Origin: a bacterium
Lineage (GTDB): Bacteria > Pseudomonadota > Gammaproteobacteria > Burkholderiales > Burkholderiaceae_C
DNA length: 64,000 nt
Reading direction: 5' to 3'
Assembly (NCBI GenBank): GCA_030824555.1
Contig: JAVBXK010000049.1
Location: 1 to 64,000 of the forward strand
The translations under genes were made by a program, and so were the position numbers. Of the stretch, positions 18,698 to 28,271 are shown in pieces. The notes under the pieces are model-generated. The model was given only the letters and a program-made list of their open reading frames with translations. It did no database searches and was not told the origin of the DNA. Each line of letters opens with the position of its first letter. The first letter of the stretch is position 1.

Positions 18698-20590
18698 ATG
18701 AGCAGCTATGTCGATTTTTTCCGTCGTTCGATTGATGACCGCGATGGTTTCTGGCGTGAACAAGCCGCACTGATCGACTGGCACAAGCCATTTGATCAGG
18801 TTTGCGACTACACCAATCCGCCTTTCGCCAAGTGGTTTGCCGGCGGTCTCACCAATCTGTGCCATAACGCCGTTGACCGCCATCTGGCCACACGCCCTGA
18901 CCAGAACGCGCTGGTGTTCGTGTCCACCGAAACGAACATTGAAAAGGCCTACAGCTTCCGCGAACTGCATGCAGAAGTGCAGCGCATGGCCGCCATTCTC
19001 AAAGACATGGGTGTGGAAAAGGGCGACCGCGTCCTGATCTATATGCCGATGATTGCCGAGGCCTGTTTTGCCATGCTGGCATGCGCGCGCATCGGTGCCA
19101 TTCACTCCGTGGTGTTTGGTGGGTTTGCCAGCCACGCGTTGGCCAGCCGCATTGAAGATGCCCAACCGAAAGCCATTGTCAGTGCCGATGCGGGCATGCG
19201 TGGTGGCAAAGTGGTGCCATACAAGCACCTGCTGGACGAGGCCATCAACCTGTCGGCACACAAACCCGCAAAAGTCCTGATGGTCAACCGCGGGTTGGCT
19301 GATTTGGCCCCTGTTGCGGGCCGCGACGTGGACTATGCCACCCAGCGTGAACAGAACCTGTCAACCGTTGTCCCGTGCGAATGGGTTGACAGCACGCATC
19401 CCAGCTACATCCTCTACACCAGCGGCACCACGGGCAAGCCAAAGGGTGTGCAGCGTGACACAGCTGGCTATGCGGTGGCACTGGCCGCGTCCATGAAGCA
19501 CATCTACATGGGCAACCCCGGCGAGACCTACTTCTCGACCAGCGACATCGGCTGGGTCGTGGGCCACAGCTACATCATTTATGGCCCGCTGATCAACGGC
19601 ATGGCCACCATCATGTACGAGGGCTTGCCCATTCGCCCTGATGCAGGTGTCTGGTGGAGCTTGGTCGAAAAATACAAGGTCAGCGTCATGTTCAGCGCGC
19701 CGACTGCGGCACGTGTTCTCAAGAAGCAAGACCCCGCTTTCCTCACCAAATACGACCTGTCCAGCCTGAAGGCCTTGTTCCTGGCCGGCGAGCCACTGGA
19801 CGAGCCCACTGCCACCTGGATTGGTGGTGCGCTGAACAAGCCCATCATCGACAACTACTGGCAAACCGAAACCGGTTGGCCCATCATGGCCATTTGCAAC
19901 GGTGTGGAAGCCGCACCCACCAAGTTCGGCTCGCCGGGCAAGGCTGTGTATGGCTTCGATGTGCGTCTGATCGACGAGGTCACCGGTGAAGAAATCACCG
20001 AGGCCAACAAGAAGGGCGTGATCGCCGTGAATGGCCCTCTGCCGCCCGGTTGCCTGCAAACCATTTGGGGTGACGATGCGCGCTACGTCAAGACCTACTG
20101 GTCCAGCATCCACAACAAGGTCATGTACAGCACCTTTGACTGGGGCGTGAAGGATGAAGACGGTTACTTCTTCATCCTGGGCCGCACGGACGATGTGATC
20201 AACGTGGCTGGGCACCGCCTGGGTACACGTGAAATCGAAGAAAGCATCTCCAGCCACCCCAATGTGGCCGAGGTGGCCGTGGTCGGTGTGGCCGACCAAC
20301 TCAAAGGCCAGGTAGCTGTGGCGTTCGCTGTGCTTAAAGACCCGTCGCAAGCTTCCACCGATGCCGATGTGCTGAAACTGGAAGCTGCCATCATGAAGGT
20401 GGTGGACGAACAGTTGGGTGCCGTGGCCCGCCCGGCACGGGTGCGGTTTGTCTCCGTGCTGCCCAAAACCCGTAGCGGCAAACTGCTGCGTCGTGCGATT
20501 CAGGCCGTGTGCGAGGGGCGCGATGCGGGTGACCTCACCACCATGGAAGATCCCGCAGCCCTGCAGCAGATCAAAGATCTGGTTCAATAA
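18698..20590 (+). CDS. prpE: Propionyl-CoA synthetase
   Basis: AMP-forming acyl-CoA synthetase that activates propionate (and often acetate) with ATP and CoA. The 630 residues carry the adenylation P-loop YTSGTTGKPKG, YWQTETGWP, the hinge region GRTDDVINVAGHRLGTREIE and the acetylated-lysine motif KTRSGKLLRR near the C-terminus. The opening SYVDFFRRSIDDRDGFW and CHNAVDRHL favour PrpE over Acs. The ATG at 18698 has GGAGA upstream and is preferred to the track start at 18680. No methylcitrate-cycle genes (prpB, prpC, acnD) are adjacent, so it seems to stand alone and ends at a strong terminator. Confidence 0.92.
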   Translation: MSSYVDFFRRSIDDRDGFWREQAALIDWHKPFDQVCDYTNPPFAKWFAGGLTNLCHNAVDRHLATRPDQNALVFVSTETNIEKAYSFRELHAEVQRMAAILKDMGVEKGDRVLIYMPMIAEACFAMLACARIGAIHSVVFGGFASHALASRIEDAQPKAIVSADAGMRGGKVVPYKHLLDEAINLSAHKPAKVLMVNRGLADLAPVAGRDVDYATQREQNLSTVVPCEWVDSTHPSYILYTSGTTGKPKGVQRDTAGYAVALAASMKHIYMGNPGETYFSTSDIGWVVGHSYIIYGPLINGMATIMYEGLPIRPDAGVWWSLVEKYKVSVMFSAPTAARVLKKQDPAFLTKYDLSSLKALFLAGEPLDEPTATWIGGALNKPIIDNYWQTETGWPIMAICNGVEAAPTKFGSPGKAVYGFDVRLIDEVTGEEITEANKKGVIAVNGPLPPGCLQTIWGDDARYVKTYWSSIHNKVMYSTFDWGVKDEDGYFFILGRTDDVINVAGHRLGTREIEESISSHPNVAEVAVVGVADQLKGQVAVAFAVLKDPSQASTDADVLKLEAAIMKVVDEQLGAVARPARVRFVSVLPKTRSGKLLRRAIQAVCEGRDAGDLTTMEDPAALQQIKDLVQ

Positions 20591-20611
20591 CTGAATTTAT
20601 AAATAAAAATG

Positions 20612-20655
20612 GCGCCCACCGCTTGTACTGCAAGTGGTGGGCGCTTTGTTTTTGA
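20612..20655 (+). terminator. Terminator after prpE
   Basis: GCGCCCACC pairs with GGTGGGCGC, with a continued CTTG/CAAG inner stem, followed by TTTGTTTTTG. The upstream flank (AAATAAAAAT) also supplies a T run for the opposite strand. It separates prpE from the ArsR-type gene, and its sequence resembles the intergenic hairpin elements elsewhere in the window. Confidence 0.8.
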
Positions 20656-20705
20656 TAGTTGCTACCTGTTTGGCAGGGCATTCAAATCATCGCTATGATG
20701 CTTGC

Positions 20706-20717
20706 TTATATATGTAA
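20706..20717. promoter_or_regulatory. AT-rich imperfect dyad before the ArsR-type gene
   Basis: TTATATATGTAA sits 15 bp before the arsR-type ATG. ArsR/SmtB repressors usually bind AT-rich imperfect dyads over their own promoter. The ten bases ATATATGTAA recur in inverted orientation (TTACATATAT, 25664-25673) before lpd. Assignment as an operator is inference. Confidence 0.35.
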
Positions 20718-20732
20718 TGGCGACGTACCGAC

Positions 20733-21110
20733 ATGACTGAAACAAGCGAAACCGGTCACGACCAGACAGCAAAAGGGCGTGTCTTCGAACTGGCTGCCGA
20801 ACTGTTTGGTGTGCTGGCCACCCCGATGCGGTTGCGCATCCTGAGTGCGTTGTGCGACCAGGAAAAATCCGTGTCGCAGTTGCTGAGTGAAATTGAAACC
20901 ACTCAGCCCAACTTGTCCCAACATCTGAATGTGCTTTACCGCACTGGCGTACTGGCCAAGCGCAAAGAAGGTACCCAGGTGATTTACCGGGTGCAAAGTG
21001 AGCAGGCCGTGTCACTGTGCAGAACGGTGTGCACACAAATTGCCATCGAGATGGATGAGCCCGGCAGCGTCCCGGCTGCCCAGCGCCTCTCCCCGCGCAT
21101 GGCGGGTTGA
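20733..21110 (+). CDS. ArsR/SmtB-family winged-helix regulator
   Basis: A 125-residue DNA-binding regulator with the family core: LFGVLATPMRLRILSALC, the recognition segment QPNLSQHLNVLYRTGVLAKRKEG, and the wing TQVIYRV. The metal-sensor ELCVCDL box is absent, so it is not an arsenic or zinc sensor of the classic kind. Cysteines at the C-terminal helix (LCRTVCTQ) could form a redox or ligand site, as in sulfide- or persulfide-sensing relatives, but that is a guess. It sits between prpE and sucA, with terminators and a structured leader on either side, so it is likely a monocistronic gene that may regulate itself. Confidence 0.85.
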   Translation: MTETSETGHDQTAKGRVFELAAELFGVLATPMRLRILSALCDQEKSVSQLLSEIETTQPNLSQHLNVLYRTGVLAKRKEGTQVIYRVQSEQAVSLCRTVCTQIAIEMDEPGSVPAAQRLSPRMAG

Positions 21111-21203
21111 TGGATTTGATTGCCAATTTCCAGGGGCTGCCAAACCCCCGCCGGAGACTGACAAATCCCTGACCATTTGGATGCGCACAACAGAAGCAGG
21201 CGC

Positions 21204-21362
21204 CGCACCAAAGTAAATAAATTAGTCGTCAAAATGACGCACTTTGGTGCGACAATCCCGGCGCACTTGGCCCTTCCTGTCACTGTCGCATCCGCAAAAC
21301 GGTACAGCCGTGTACGCGGAAGGTTTATCAACCAGCTAATGTTTCCCAGAGGGGAACGGAGG
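21204..21362 (+). promoter_or_regulatory. Structured region in the sucA promoter/leader
   Basis: Three inverted repeats in 150 bp precede sucA. First, a perfect 11-bp pair CGCACCAAAGT/ACTTTGGTGCG (21204-21214, 21241-21251) encloses a smaller CGTCA/TGACG hairpin. Second, CCGC-GTACA/TGTAC-GCGG at 21292-21319. Third, GTTTCCC/GGGGAAC at 21341-21357, just before the ribosome binding site GGAGG (21358-21362), which is 11 bases from the ATG. The first could be an operator, the others RNA hairpins affecting translation. No known riboswitch class was recognised. Confidence 0.45.
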
Positions 21363-21373
21363 TCAGCGAATCA

Positions 21374-24250
21374 ATGAGCGAGACAAACAACGTTTACGGT
21401 GCCTTTAAAGGTAACTCGTATCTTTTCGGCGGCAACGCCCCGTATGTCGAAGAGATGTACGAGAACTACCTGGCCAATCCAGGCAGCGTTCCCGATACAT
21501 GGCGCAGCTACTTCGATGCGCTGCAGCATGTCCCCGCAGTCGATGGCACCGATGCACGCGATGTGCCTCACATGCCTGTCATCAGCGCGTTCGCAGAACG
21601 GGCGAAGCAGGGCCGGACGCAGGTCGTCATGGCCAATGCCGATTCTGAAATGGGGCGGAAGCGCGTCGCCACCCAACAGCTGATTGCGGCTTACCGCAAC
21701 GTCGGTGCTCGCTGGGCCAACCTGGATCCGCTGAAGCGTACCGAGCGGGATCACATCCCTGAACTCGACCCCGCTTTCTACGGCTTCACCGATGCCGATC
21801 TGGAAACCGTGTTCAACACCAGCAACACGTTTTTCGGCAAGGACACCATGTCCCTGCGCGAACTGCTGAATGCCTTGCGTGAAACATACTGCGGTACGCT
21901 GGCTGCCGAGTACATGTACACCACCGACCAGAACCAGAAACGCTGGTGGCAGCAAAAGCTTGAAAGCATTCGCAGCAAACCCAATTTCTCCGCCGATAAG
22001 AAGCAGCACATCCTGAACCGCCTGACCGCGGCCGAAGGTCTGGAACGTTTCCTGCACACCAAGTACGTTGGGCAGAAGCGCTTCTCCCTGGAGGGGGGTG
22101 AAAGTTTCATCGCTGCAATGGACGAGCTGATCCAGTCAGCCGGTGCCAAGGGCGTGCAGGAAATCGTCATCGGCATGGCCCACCGTGGCCGGTTGAACGT
22201 ATTGGTCAACACCATGGGCAAGATGCCCAAGGATTTGTTTGCCGAGTTCGACCACACTGCGCCCGAAGACCTGCCAGCTGGTGATGTGAAGTATCACCAG
22301 GGCTTCAGCTCTGATGTGTCCACCCCTGGCGGCCCGGTTCACCTCACGTTGGCATTCAACCCGTCACACCTTGAAATCGTCAACCCCGTCGTCGAAGGCT
22401 CGGTGCGTGCACGCATGGACCGCCGTGGCGACAAGCGTGGCGACCAGGTGCTGCCCGTGCTGGTGCACGGCGACGCTGCATTCGGTGGCCAAGGCGTCAA
22501 CCAGGAAACGCTGTGTCTGGCACAGACCCGCGGTTACACCACCGGTGGAACGGTTCACCTGATCATCAACAACCAGATCGGCTTCACGACCTCTGACCCA
22601 CGCGACATGCGTTCCAGTGCGTTCTGTACCGACATCGTGAAGATGGTCGAGTCGCCCGTGCTGCACGTCAACGGTGACGACCCAGAAGCCGTGGTGCTGG
22701 CTACCCAGCTGGCACTTGAATTCCGCATGGAATTCCGCCAGGACGTGGTGGTCGATATCACCTGTTTCCGCAAACTGGGCCACAACGAGCAGGACACGCC
22801 TGCACTGACCCAACCGCTGATGTACAAGAAAATCGCGGCGCACCCTGGCACGCGCAAACTGTACGCAGAGAAGCTGGCTGTTCAGGGTATGGGCGACACG
22901 CTGGGCGATGACATGTTCAAGGCCTACCGTGCGGCCATGGACGCGGGTGAGCACACCGTTGACCCGGTACTGAGCAACTTCAAGAGCAAGTACGCGGTCG
23001 ATTGGTCACCATTCCTGTCCAAGAAGTGGACTGACGGTGGCGACACAGGCATTCCCATGGCTGAATGGAAGCGCCTGGCCGAGAAGATCACCACGATTCC
23101 CTCCACCGTCACCGCTCACCAACTGGTGAAAAAGGTCTATGACGACCGTGCTGCCATGGGCCGTGGCGACACGCCAGTGGACTGGGGCATGGGCGAGCAC
23201 ATGGCGTTCGCCTCTCTGGTGGCCAGCGGCTACCCTGTGCGGTTGTCCGGTGAAGACTGCGGCCGTGGCACGTTCACACACCGCCACGCCGTGATTCACG
23301 ACCAAAGCCGCGAGAAATGGGACACGGGTACCTACGTTGCGTTGCAAAACGTGTCGGAAGGCCAGGCACCGTTCGTGGTCATCGACTCCATCCTGTCTGA
23401 AGAGGCTGTGTTGGGCTTTGAATACGGTTACGCATCGAACGACCCCAACACGTTGGTGATTTGGGAAGCGCAGTTTGGCGATTTCGCCAACGGCGCTCAG
23501 GTGGTGATCGACCAGTTCATCGCTTCCGGGGAAGTGAAGTGGGGCCGTGTCAATGGCATCACGCTGATGCTGCCGCACGGCTATGAAGGCCAGGGCCCTG
23601 AGCACTCGTCTGCTCGCCTGGAGCGCTTCATGCAGTTGGCCGCCGACACCAACATGCAGATCGTGCAGCCCACAACGGCCAGCCAGATCTTCCACGTGTT
23701 GCGTCGTCAGATGGTGCGCAACCTGCGCAAGCCACTGGTCATCATGACGCCCAAGTCGCTGCTGCGGAACAAGGATGCCACGTCACCCCTGTCCGAGTTT
23801 GTCCGTGGTTCCTTCCAGACCGTGATCTCCGAGTCACGCGAAGAAGTGAACAAAAAGGCAGACAAGGTCAAACGCGTGATCGTCTGTTCCGGCAAGGTGT
23901 ATTACGACCTGGTCAAGAAGCGCGAAGAAAAAGGTGCGGACGACGTGGCCATCCTGCGCGTTGAACAGCTCTATCCCTTCCCGCACAAGGTGTTCGCTGC
24001 CGAGTTGAAAAAGTACCCGAACGCGACCGACATCGTGTGGTGCCAGGATGAGCCACAGAACCAGGGCGCTTGGTTCTTCGTGCAGCATTACATCCACGAA
24101 AACATGCTGGATGGCCAGAAGCTGGGTTACTCCGGTCGGGCGGCTTCGGCTTCTCCTGCCGTGGGCTATTCACACCTGCACCAGGATCAGCAAAAAGCGT
24201 TGGTCGAAGGCGCTTTCAGCAAGCTCAAGGGCTTTGTTCTGAGCAAGTAA
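21374..24250 (+). CDS. sucA: 2-oxoglutarate dehydrogenase E1 component
   Basis: Thiamine-diphosphate-dependent decarboxylase that starts the oxidative decarboxylation of 2-oxoglutarate to succinyl-CoA in the TCA cycle. At 958 residues it is full length. The N-terminus has the E2-binding style segment NAPYVEEMYENYLANPGSVP; the catalytic core shows GMAHRGRLNVL, the ThDP/Mg motif HGDAAFGGQG...NNQIGFTT, and later LPHGYEGQGPEHSSAR and QPTTASQIFH. The ATG at 21374 is preceded by GGAGG. It is the first gene of sucA-sucB-lpd-zapE and its long leader holds several inverted repeats. Confidence 0.98.
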   Translation: MSETNNVYGAFKGNSYLFGGNAPYVEEMYENYLANPGSVPDTWRSYFDALQHVPAVDGTDARDVPHMPVISAFAERAKQGRTQVVMANADSEMGRKRVATQQLIAAYRNVGARWANLDPLKRTERDHIPELDPAFYGFTDADLETVFNTSNTFFGKDTMSLRELLNALRETYCGTLAAEYMYTTDQNQKRWWQQKLESIRSKPNFSADKKQHILNRLTAAEGLERFLHTKYVGQKRFSLEGGESFIAAMDELIQSAGAKGVQEIVIGMAHRGRLNVLVNTMGKMPKDLFAEFDHTAPEDLPAGDVKYHQGFSSDVSTPGGPVHLTLAFNPSHLEIVNPVVEGSVRARMDRRGDKRGDQVLPVLVHGDAAFGGQGVNQETLCLAQTRGYTTGGTVHLIINNQIGFTTSDPRDMRSSAFCTDIVKMVESPVLHVNGDDPEAVVLATQLALEFRMEFRQDVVVDITCFRKLGHNEQDTPALTQPLMYKKIAAHPGTRKLYAEKLAVQGMGDTLGDDMFKAYRAAMDAGEHTVDPVLSNFKSKYAVDWSPFLSKKWTDGGDTGIPMAEWKRLAEKITTIPSTVTAHQLVKKVYDDRAAMGRGDTPVDWGMGEHMAFASLVASGYPVRLSGEDCGRGTFTHRHAVIHDQSREKWDTGTYVALQNVSEGQAPFVVIDSILSEEAVLGFEYGYASNDPNTLVIWEAQFGDFANGAQVVIDQFIASGEVKWGRVNGITLMLPHGYEGQGPEHSSARLERFMQLAADTNMQIVQPTTASQIFHVLRRQMVRNLRKPLVIMTPKSLLRNKDATSPLSEFVRGSFQTVISESREEVNKKADKVKRVIVCSGKVYYDLVKKREEKGADDVAILRVEQLYPFPHKVFAAELKKYPNATDIVWCQDEPQNQGAWFFVQHYIHENMLDGQKLGYSGRAASASPAVGYSHLHQDQQKALVEGAFSKLKGFVLSK

Positions 24251-24322
24251 TCCACACCCAGCGGCAACGGCGCAAGGAGCGTGTCGTTGCCGCTGCAGCA
24301 TGAAGAATTGAAGGATCAAAAA

Positions 24323-25591
24323 ATGGCAATCGTAGAAGTCAAGGTTCCGCAACTGTCCGAGTCCGTCGCTGAAGCCACGTTGCTTCAGTGGAAGAAAAAG
24401 CCCGGCGACATGGTTGCGGCCGATGAAATCCTGATCGAGATCGAAACCGACAAGGTCGTTCTCGAAGTGCCCGCACCGTCAGCTGGTGTGCTGGCCGAGT
24501 TGGTGGTGGCCGACGGTGGTACCGTTGCGTCCGATCAACTGATCGCACGCATCGACACCGACGGCAAAGGTGCCGCAGCCCCTGCAGCTACCGCTGCGCC
24601 AGCTGCAGCGCCTGCAGCCGCTGCACCTGTGGCTGCCGCCGCAGCCTCCAGCAGCAACAGCATGGCCGGTGTGGCCATGCCCGCAGCGGCCAAACTGATG
24701 GCTGATAACCAGCTGGCATCGGGTTCCGTTGCTGGCACGGGCAAAGATGGCCGCGTCACCAAGGGTGATGTGCTGTCTGCCGTGGCCGCCGGCGCTGCCA
24801 AGCCCGCTGTGGCTGCTGTAGCCATTCCCACAGGTGTGCCCACCAAGGTGCTGCCACAGGTCAGCGGCCCAGCGGCCCCTGATCTGGGCGACCGCCCCGA
24901 GCAGCGTGTGGCCATGACCCGTCTGCGCGCTCGCGTGGCCGAGCGTCTGTTGCAGTCACAGTCCACCAACGCCATCCTGACCACGTTCAACGAAGTGAAC
25001 ATGGCACCTGTGATGGACATGCGCAAGAAGTTCCAGGACAAGTTCGAGAAAGAGCACGGCTGCAAGCTGGGCTTCATGAGCTTCTTCGTCAAGGCTGCTG
25101 TGCACGCCCTGAAGAAATACCCGGTTCTGAACGCGTCGGTCGATGGCAACGACATCGTGTACCACGGCTACTTTGACATCGGTATCGCCGTGGGCTCGCC
25201 CCGTGGCCTGGTGGTGCCCATCCTGCGCAACGCAGACCAGATGAGCTTCGCCGACATCGAGAAGAAGATTGCCGAGTTCGGTCAGAAGGCCAAGGACGGC
25301 AAGCTGGGCATCGAAGAAATGACCGGTGGCACGTTCTCTATCTCCAACGGGGGCACCTTCGGCTCCATGCTGTCAACGCCCATCATCAACCCGCCACAGT
25401 CGGCCATTCTGGGCGTTCACGCCACGAAAGACCGTGCCGTCGTTGAAAACGGCCAAGTGGTGGTGCGTCCGATCAACTACCTTGCCATGAGCTACGACCA
25501 CCGCATCATCGACGGTCGCGAGGCCGTGCTGGGTCTGGTTGCCATGAAGGAAGCGCTGGAAGATCCGTCTCGTCTGCTCTTCGGCATTTGA
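24323..25591 (+). CDS. sucB: 2-oxoglutarate dehydrogenase E2, dihydrolipoyl succinyltransferase
   Basis: Core acyltransferase of the 2-oxoglutarate dehydrogenase complex (422 residues). Order: one lipoyl domain with the lipoylated Lys in [11 protein letters not shown], an Ala/Pro-rich flexible linker, a peripheral subunit-binding segment ([12 protein letters not shown]...GRVTKGDVL) and the catalytic domain with [23 protein letters not shown] and the active-site [13 protein letters not shown]. The start at 24323 follows AAGGA and begins at the lipoyl domain ([14 protein letters not shown]); the track start adds 14 leader residues. It lies 72 bp after sucA. Confidence 0.98.
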   Translation: MAIVEVKVPQLSESVAEATLLQWKKKPGDMVAADEILIEIETDKVVLEVPAPSAGVLAELVVADGGTVASDQLIARIDTDGKGAAAPAATAAPAAAPAAAAPVAAAAASSSNSMAGVAMPAAAKLMADNQLASGSVAGTGKDGRVTKGDVLSAVAAGAAKPAVAAVAIPTGVPTKVLPQVSGPAAPDLGDRPEQRVAMTRLRARVAERLLQSQSTNAILTTFNEVNMAPVMDMRKKFQDKFEKEHGCKLGFMSFFVKAAVHALKKYPVLNASVDGNDIVYHGYFDIGIAVGSPRGLVVPILRNADQMSFADIEKKIAEFGQKAKDGKLGIEEMTGGTFSISNGGTFGSMLSTPIINPPQSAILGVHATKDRAVVENGQVVVRPINYLAMSYDHRIIDGREAVLGLVAMKEALEDPSRLLFGI

Positions 25592-25597
25592 TCGAAT

Positions 25598-25654
25598 TAG
25601 AGGCCAAAATTCATAACAATTTTGGCCTCTACCGCTTTATAGGCGGTACTTTTT
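25598..25654 (+). terminator. Tandem hairpins between sucB and lpd
   Basis: A perfect 14-bp stem TAGAGGCCAAAATT/AATTTTGGCCTCTA with a six-base loop begins seven bases after the sucB stop. It is followed at once by a second stem TACCGC/GCGGTA and CTTTTT. The second half (CGCTTTATAGGCGGTACTTTTTAGCTA) belongs to the dispersed intergenic repeat seen at 131-165 and near 49.03 kb. As placed, the pair should terminate or weaken transcription into lpd, or stabilise the sucAB mRNA 3' end. Confidence 0.7.
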
Positions 25655-25717
25655 AGCTATTTATTACATATATGCCTCAGCGCCTTGAATGGGTGGATCG
25701 GGGCGTGAGGTGAACAC

Positions 25718-27145
25718 ATGAGTAAACAATTTGACGTCGTCGTGATCGGTGGCGGTCCTGGCGGCTACATCGCTGCCATTCGCGCAGCCCAGCTGGGTTT
25801 CAACGTCGCCTGTATCGACGAATGGAAAAACGAAAAGGGTGGCCCTGCTCCCGGCGGCACCTGCACCAATGTGGGCTGCATCCCGTCGAAGGCGCTGCTT
25901 CAGTCGTCCGAGCACTTCGACCACGCCAACCACCATTTCGCCGACCATGGCATTTCCACCGGCACGGTGAAGATGGACGTGGCCAAAATGGTGGCCCGCA
26001 AAGACGAGGTGGTGAAGCAGAACAACGACGGCATCCTGTACCTGTTGAAGAAGAACAAGGTCACCTTTTTCCATGGTCGCGGTTCGTTCGTGAAAGCCGT
26101 TGAGGGCGGTTACGAACTCAAGGTGGCTGGTGCTGCAGAAGAAACCGTCGTTGCGAAACAAGTGATCGTTGCCACTGGCTCCAACGCACGCGCACTGCCT
26201 GGCGTGCCGTTTGACGAAGTCAACGTACTGTCTAACGAGGGCGCATTGCGCATCGGTGCCGCCCCCAAAAAACTGGGTGTCATCGGTTCGGGCGTCATTG
26301 GCCTGGAAATGGGCTCTGTGTGGCGTCGCCTGGGTACAGATGTCACCATTCTGGAAGGTTTGCCGACATTCCTGGGGGCAGCCGACGAGCAAATCGCAAA
26401 AGAGGCCAAAAAAGCTTTTGACAAGCAAGGCCTCAAGATTGAATTGGGAGTCCAAGTCGGAGACATCAAGGTTGGCAAGAAGGGCGTCAACGTGGCTTAC
26501 ACCAACGCCAAGGGTGAAGCTCTGGAACTGGCGGTGGACAAGCTCATCGTGTCCATCGGCCGCGTGCCAAATACCATTGGTCTGAATGCTGAAAGCGTGG
26601 GCCTGCAGCTTGATGAGCGCGGCGCCATCGTGGTCGACGGTGACTGCAAAACCAACCTGTCTGGCGTCTGGGCGGTGGGTGATGTGGTCCGTGGCCCCAT
26701 GCTGGCCCACAAGGCCGAGGATGAGGGCGTTGCTGTGGCTGAGCGAATCGCTGGCCAGCACGGGCATGTCAATTTCGCAACCATTCCCTGGGTGATCTAC
26801 ACCAGCCCGGAAATCGCCTGGGTGGGCCGCACTGAGCAGCAGCTCAAAGCCGACGGTGTGAAGTACAAGGCTGGCACCTTCCCTTTCCTGGCCAACGGCC
26901 GTGCGCGTGCGTTGGGTGACACCACCGGGATGGTCAAGTTCCTGGCAGACGCAACCACGGACGAGATCCTTGGTGTGCACATCGTGGGTCCGATGGCCAG
27001 CGAACTGATCTCCGAAGCCGTTGTGGCCATGGAGTTCAAGGCCAGCGCTGAAGACATCGCACGCATCTGCCATGCGCACCCGTCTTTGAGCGAAGCAACC
27101 AAAGAAGCTGCTCTGGCGGTGGACAAGCGCACGCTCAACTTCTGA
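25718..27145 (+). CDS. lpd: Dihydrolipoyl dehydrogenase (E3)
   Basis: FAD/NAD flavoprotein that reoxidises the lipoyl group of SucB (and possibly other 2-oxoacid complexes). The 475 residues show the FAD motif [14 protein letters not shown], the redox-active disulfide [16 protein letters not shown], the NAD site [13 protein letters not shown], the second FAD segment [21 protein letters not shown] and the C-terminal His-Glu HAHPSLSE. It is third in the sucA operon but is separated from sucB by tandem hairpins, so it may also have its own promoter. The zapE gene follows after 10 bp. Confidence 0.98.
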   Translation: MSKQFDVVVIGGGPGGYIAAIRAAQLGFNVACIDEWKNEKGGPAPGGTCTNVGCIPSKALLQSSEHFDHANHHFADHGISTGTVKMDVAKMVARKDEVVKQNNDGILYLLKKNKVTFFHGRGSFVKAVEGGYELKVAGAAEETVVAKQVIVATGSNARALPGVPFDEVNVLSNEGALRIGAAPKKLGVIGSGVIGLEMGSVWRRLGTDVTILEGLPTFLGAADEQIAKEAKKAFDKQGLKIELGVQVGDIKVGKKGVNVAYTNAKGEALELAVDKLIVSIGRVPNTIGLNAESVGLQLDERGAIVVDGDCKTNLSGVWAVGDVVRGPMLAHKAEDEGVAVAERIAGQHGHVNFATIPWVIYTSPEIAWVGRTEQQLKADGVKYKAGTFPFLANGRARALGDTTGMVKFLADATTDEILGVHIVGPMASELISEAVVAMEFKASAEDIARICHAHPSLSEATKEAALAVDKRTLNF

Positions 27146-27155
27146 GGTTGACAAG

Positions 27156-28256
27156 TTGGGCGCAGTCACCGAAGCCTATGAGAAATTGCTGGTGGAGCGT
27201 GGCTTCACCAGCGATCCGGCACAGCTCAATGCCGTGCGCTCGCTTGATCGCTGCGCTCAGGAATGGGGTCAGTACAAACAGAAGCGGTCCAATTCGCTGA
27301 AGAAACTGTTTGTGCACCCTGACATCCCCAGGGGCGTCTACATGTACGGTGGAGTGGGGCGTGGCAAGAGCTTTCTGATGGATTGCTTTTTCAATGCCGT
27401 GCCACTCAGGCGCAAGACGCGCCTGCATTTTCACGAGTTCATGCGCGAGGTGCACCGTGAATTGCGTGACTTGCAAGGCATCGTCAACCCGCTGGACGAA
27501 TTGGGCAAGCGCATTGCCCAACGCTACAAACTGATTTGTTTCGACGAATTCCACGTGGCCGACGTGACCGACGCCATGGTGTTGCACCGGCTGCTTGCAT
27601 CGTTGTTCAAGAATGGCGTGGGTTTTGTGACCACATCCAACTTCCACCCCGATGGGTTGTACCCAGACGGGCTGCACCGCGACCGCATATTGCCTGCCAT
27701 TGAGCTGCTGAAATCCCAGTTGGAGGTGATCAACGTGGACAACGGTACCGACTACCGGCGTCGGGCTTTGGAACACGTTCAGCTGTATCACACCCCCTTG
27801 GATGCCGCTGCGGATGCGGAAATGACGCGGGCATTCAATGAATTGGCCGAAGCAACGGACGAATCGCCGGTGGTCACGATCGAATCACGCGAATTGCAGG
27901 CCAAGCGCAAGGCCGGTGGTGTCATCTGGTTCGACTTCCGCACCCTGTGCGGTGGACCGCGGTCTCAGAATGACTACTTGGAACTGGCCACCCAGTTCCA
28001 CACGCTGATCCTCAGCGATGTGCCCCAGATGGCGGTTCGCAATGCCAGCGAGGCACGGCGTTTCACCTGGTTGATTGACGTGCTGTATGACCGCAAGGTG
28101 AAACTGGTCATCTCAGCCCAGACCGCACCGGAGCTTTTGTACACCGAAGGCCCGCTGTCGCATGAGTTCCCCCGCACCGTTTCGCGGCTGGTTGAAATGC
28201 AATCGGCTGAATTCCTGGCAGAGCCGCACCGCGTGGTTAACACCGGGCTGACCTGA
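27156..28256 (+). CDS. zapE: Cell division protein ZapE (AFG1-like ATPase)
   Basis: A cytoplasmic P-loop ATPase of the AFG1/LACE1 family (366 residues). In E. coli ZapE associates with the division ring. Walker A is GGVGRGKSFLMD, Walker B KLICFDEFHVADVTDAM, with sensor residues in VGFVTTSNFHPDGLYPDGL and FDFRTLCGGPRSQNDY later. The start appears to be TTG at 27156, 10 bp after the lpd stop with a GAGG overlapping that stop, pointing to cotranscription and coupling. The sucA-sucB-lpd-zapE order is common in Burkholderiales. Confidence 0.92.
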   Translation: MGAVTEAYEKLLVERGFTSDPAQLNAVRSLDRCAQEWGQYKQKRSNSLKKLFVHPDIPRGVYMYGGVGRGKSFLMDCFFNAVPLRRKTRLHFHEFMREVHRELRDLQGIVNPLDELGKRIAQRYKLICFDEFHVADVTDAMVLHRLLASLFKNGVGFVTTSNFHPDGLYPDGLHRDRILPAIELLKSQLEVINVDNGTDYRRRALEHVQLYHTPLDAAADAEMTRAFNELAEATDESPVVTIESRELQAKRKAGGVIWFDFRTLCGGPRSQNDYLELATQFHTLILSDVPQMAVRNASEARRFTWLIDVLYDRKVKLVISAQTAPELLYTEGPLSHEFPRTVSRLVEMQSAEFLAEPHRVVNTGLT

Positions 28257-28271
28257 CGCTCGTTTGCAAAC

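Noticed and set aside
19361-20587. 408-residue minus-strand ORF
   Set aside because: It is antisense to prpE and His/Gly-rich without family features.
21235-21251. NtrC-like site (GCAC...GTGC) before sucA
   Set aside because: The spacing between half-sites does not match the NtrC consensus; the bases are better explained as part of the 11-bp inverted repeat.
25664-27169. 501-residue minus-strand ORF
   Set aside because: It lies entirely opposite lpd, whose family motifs are unmistakable; no motif is seen in the antisense product.
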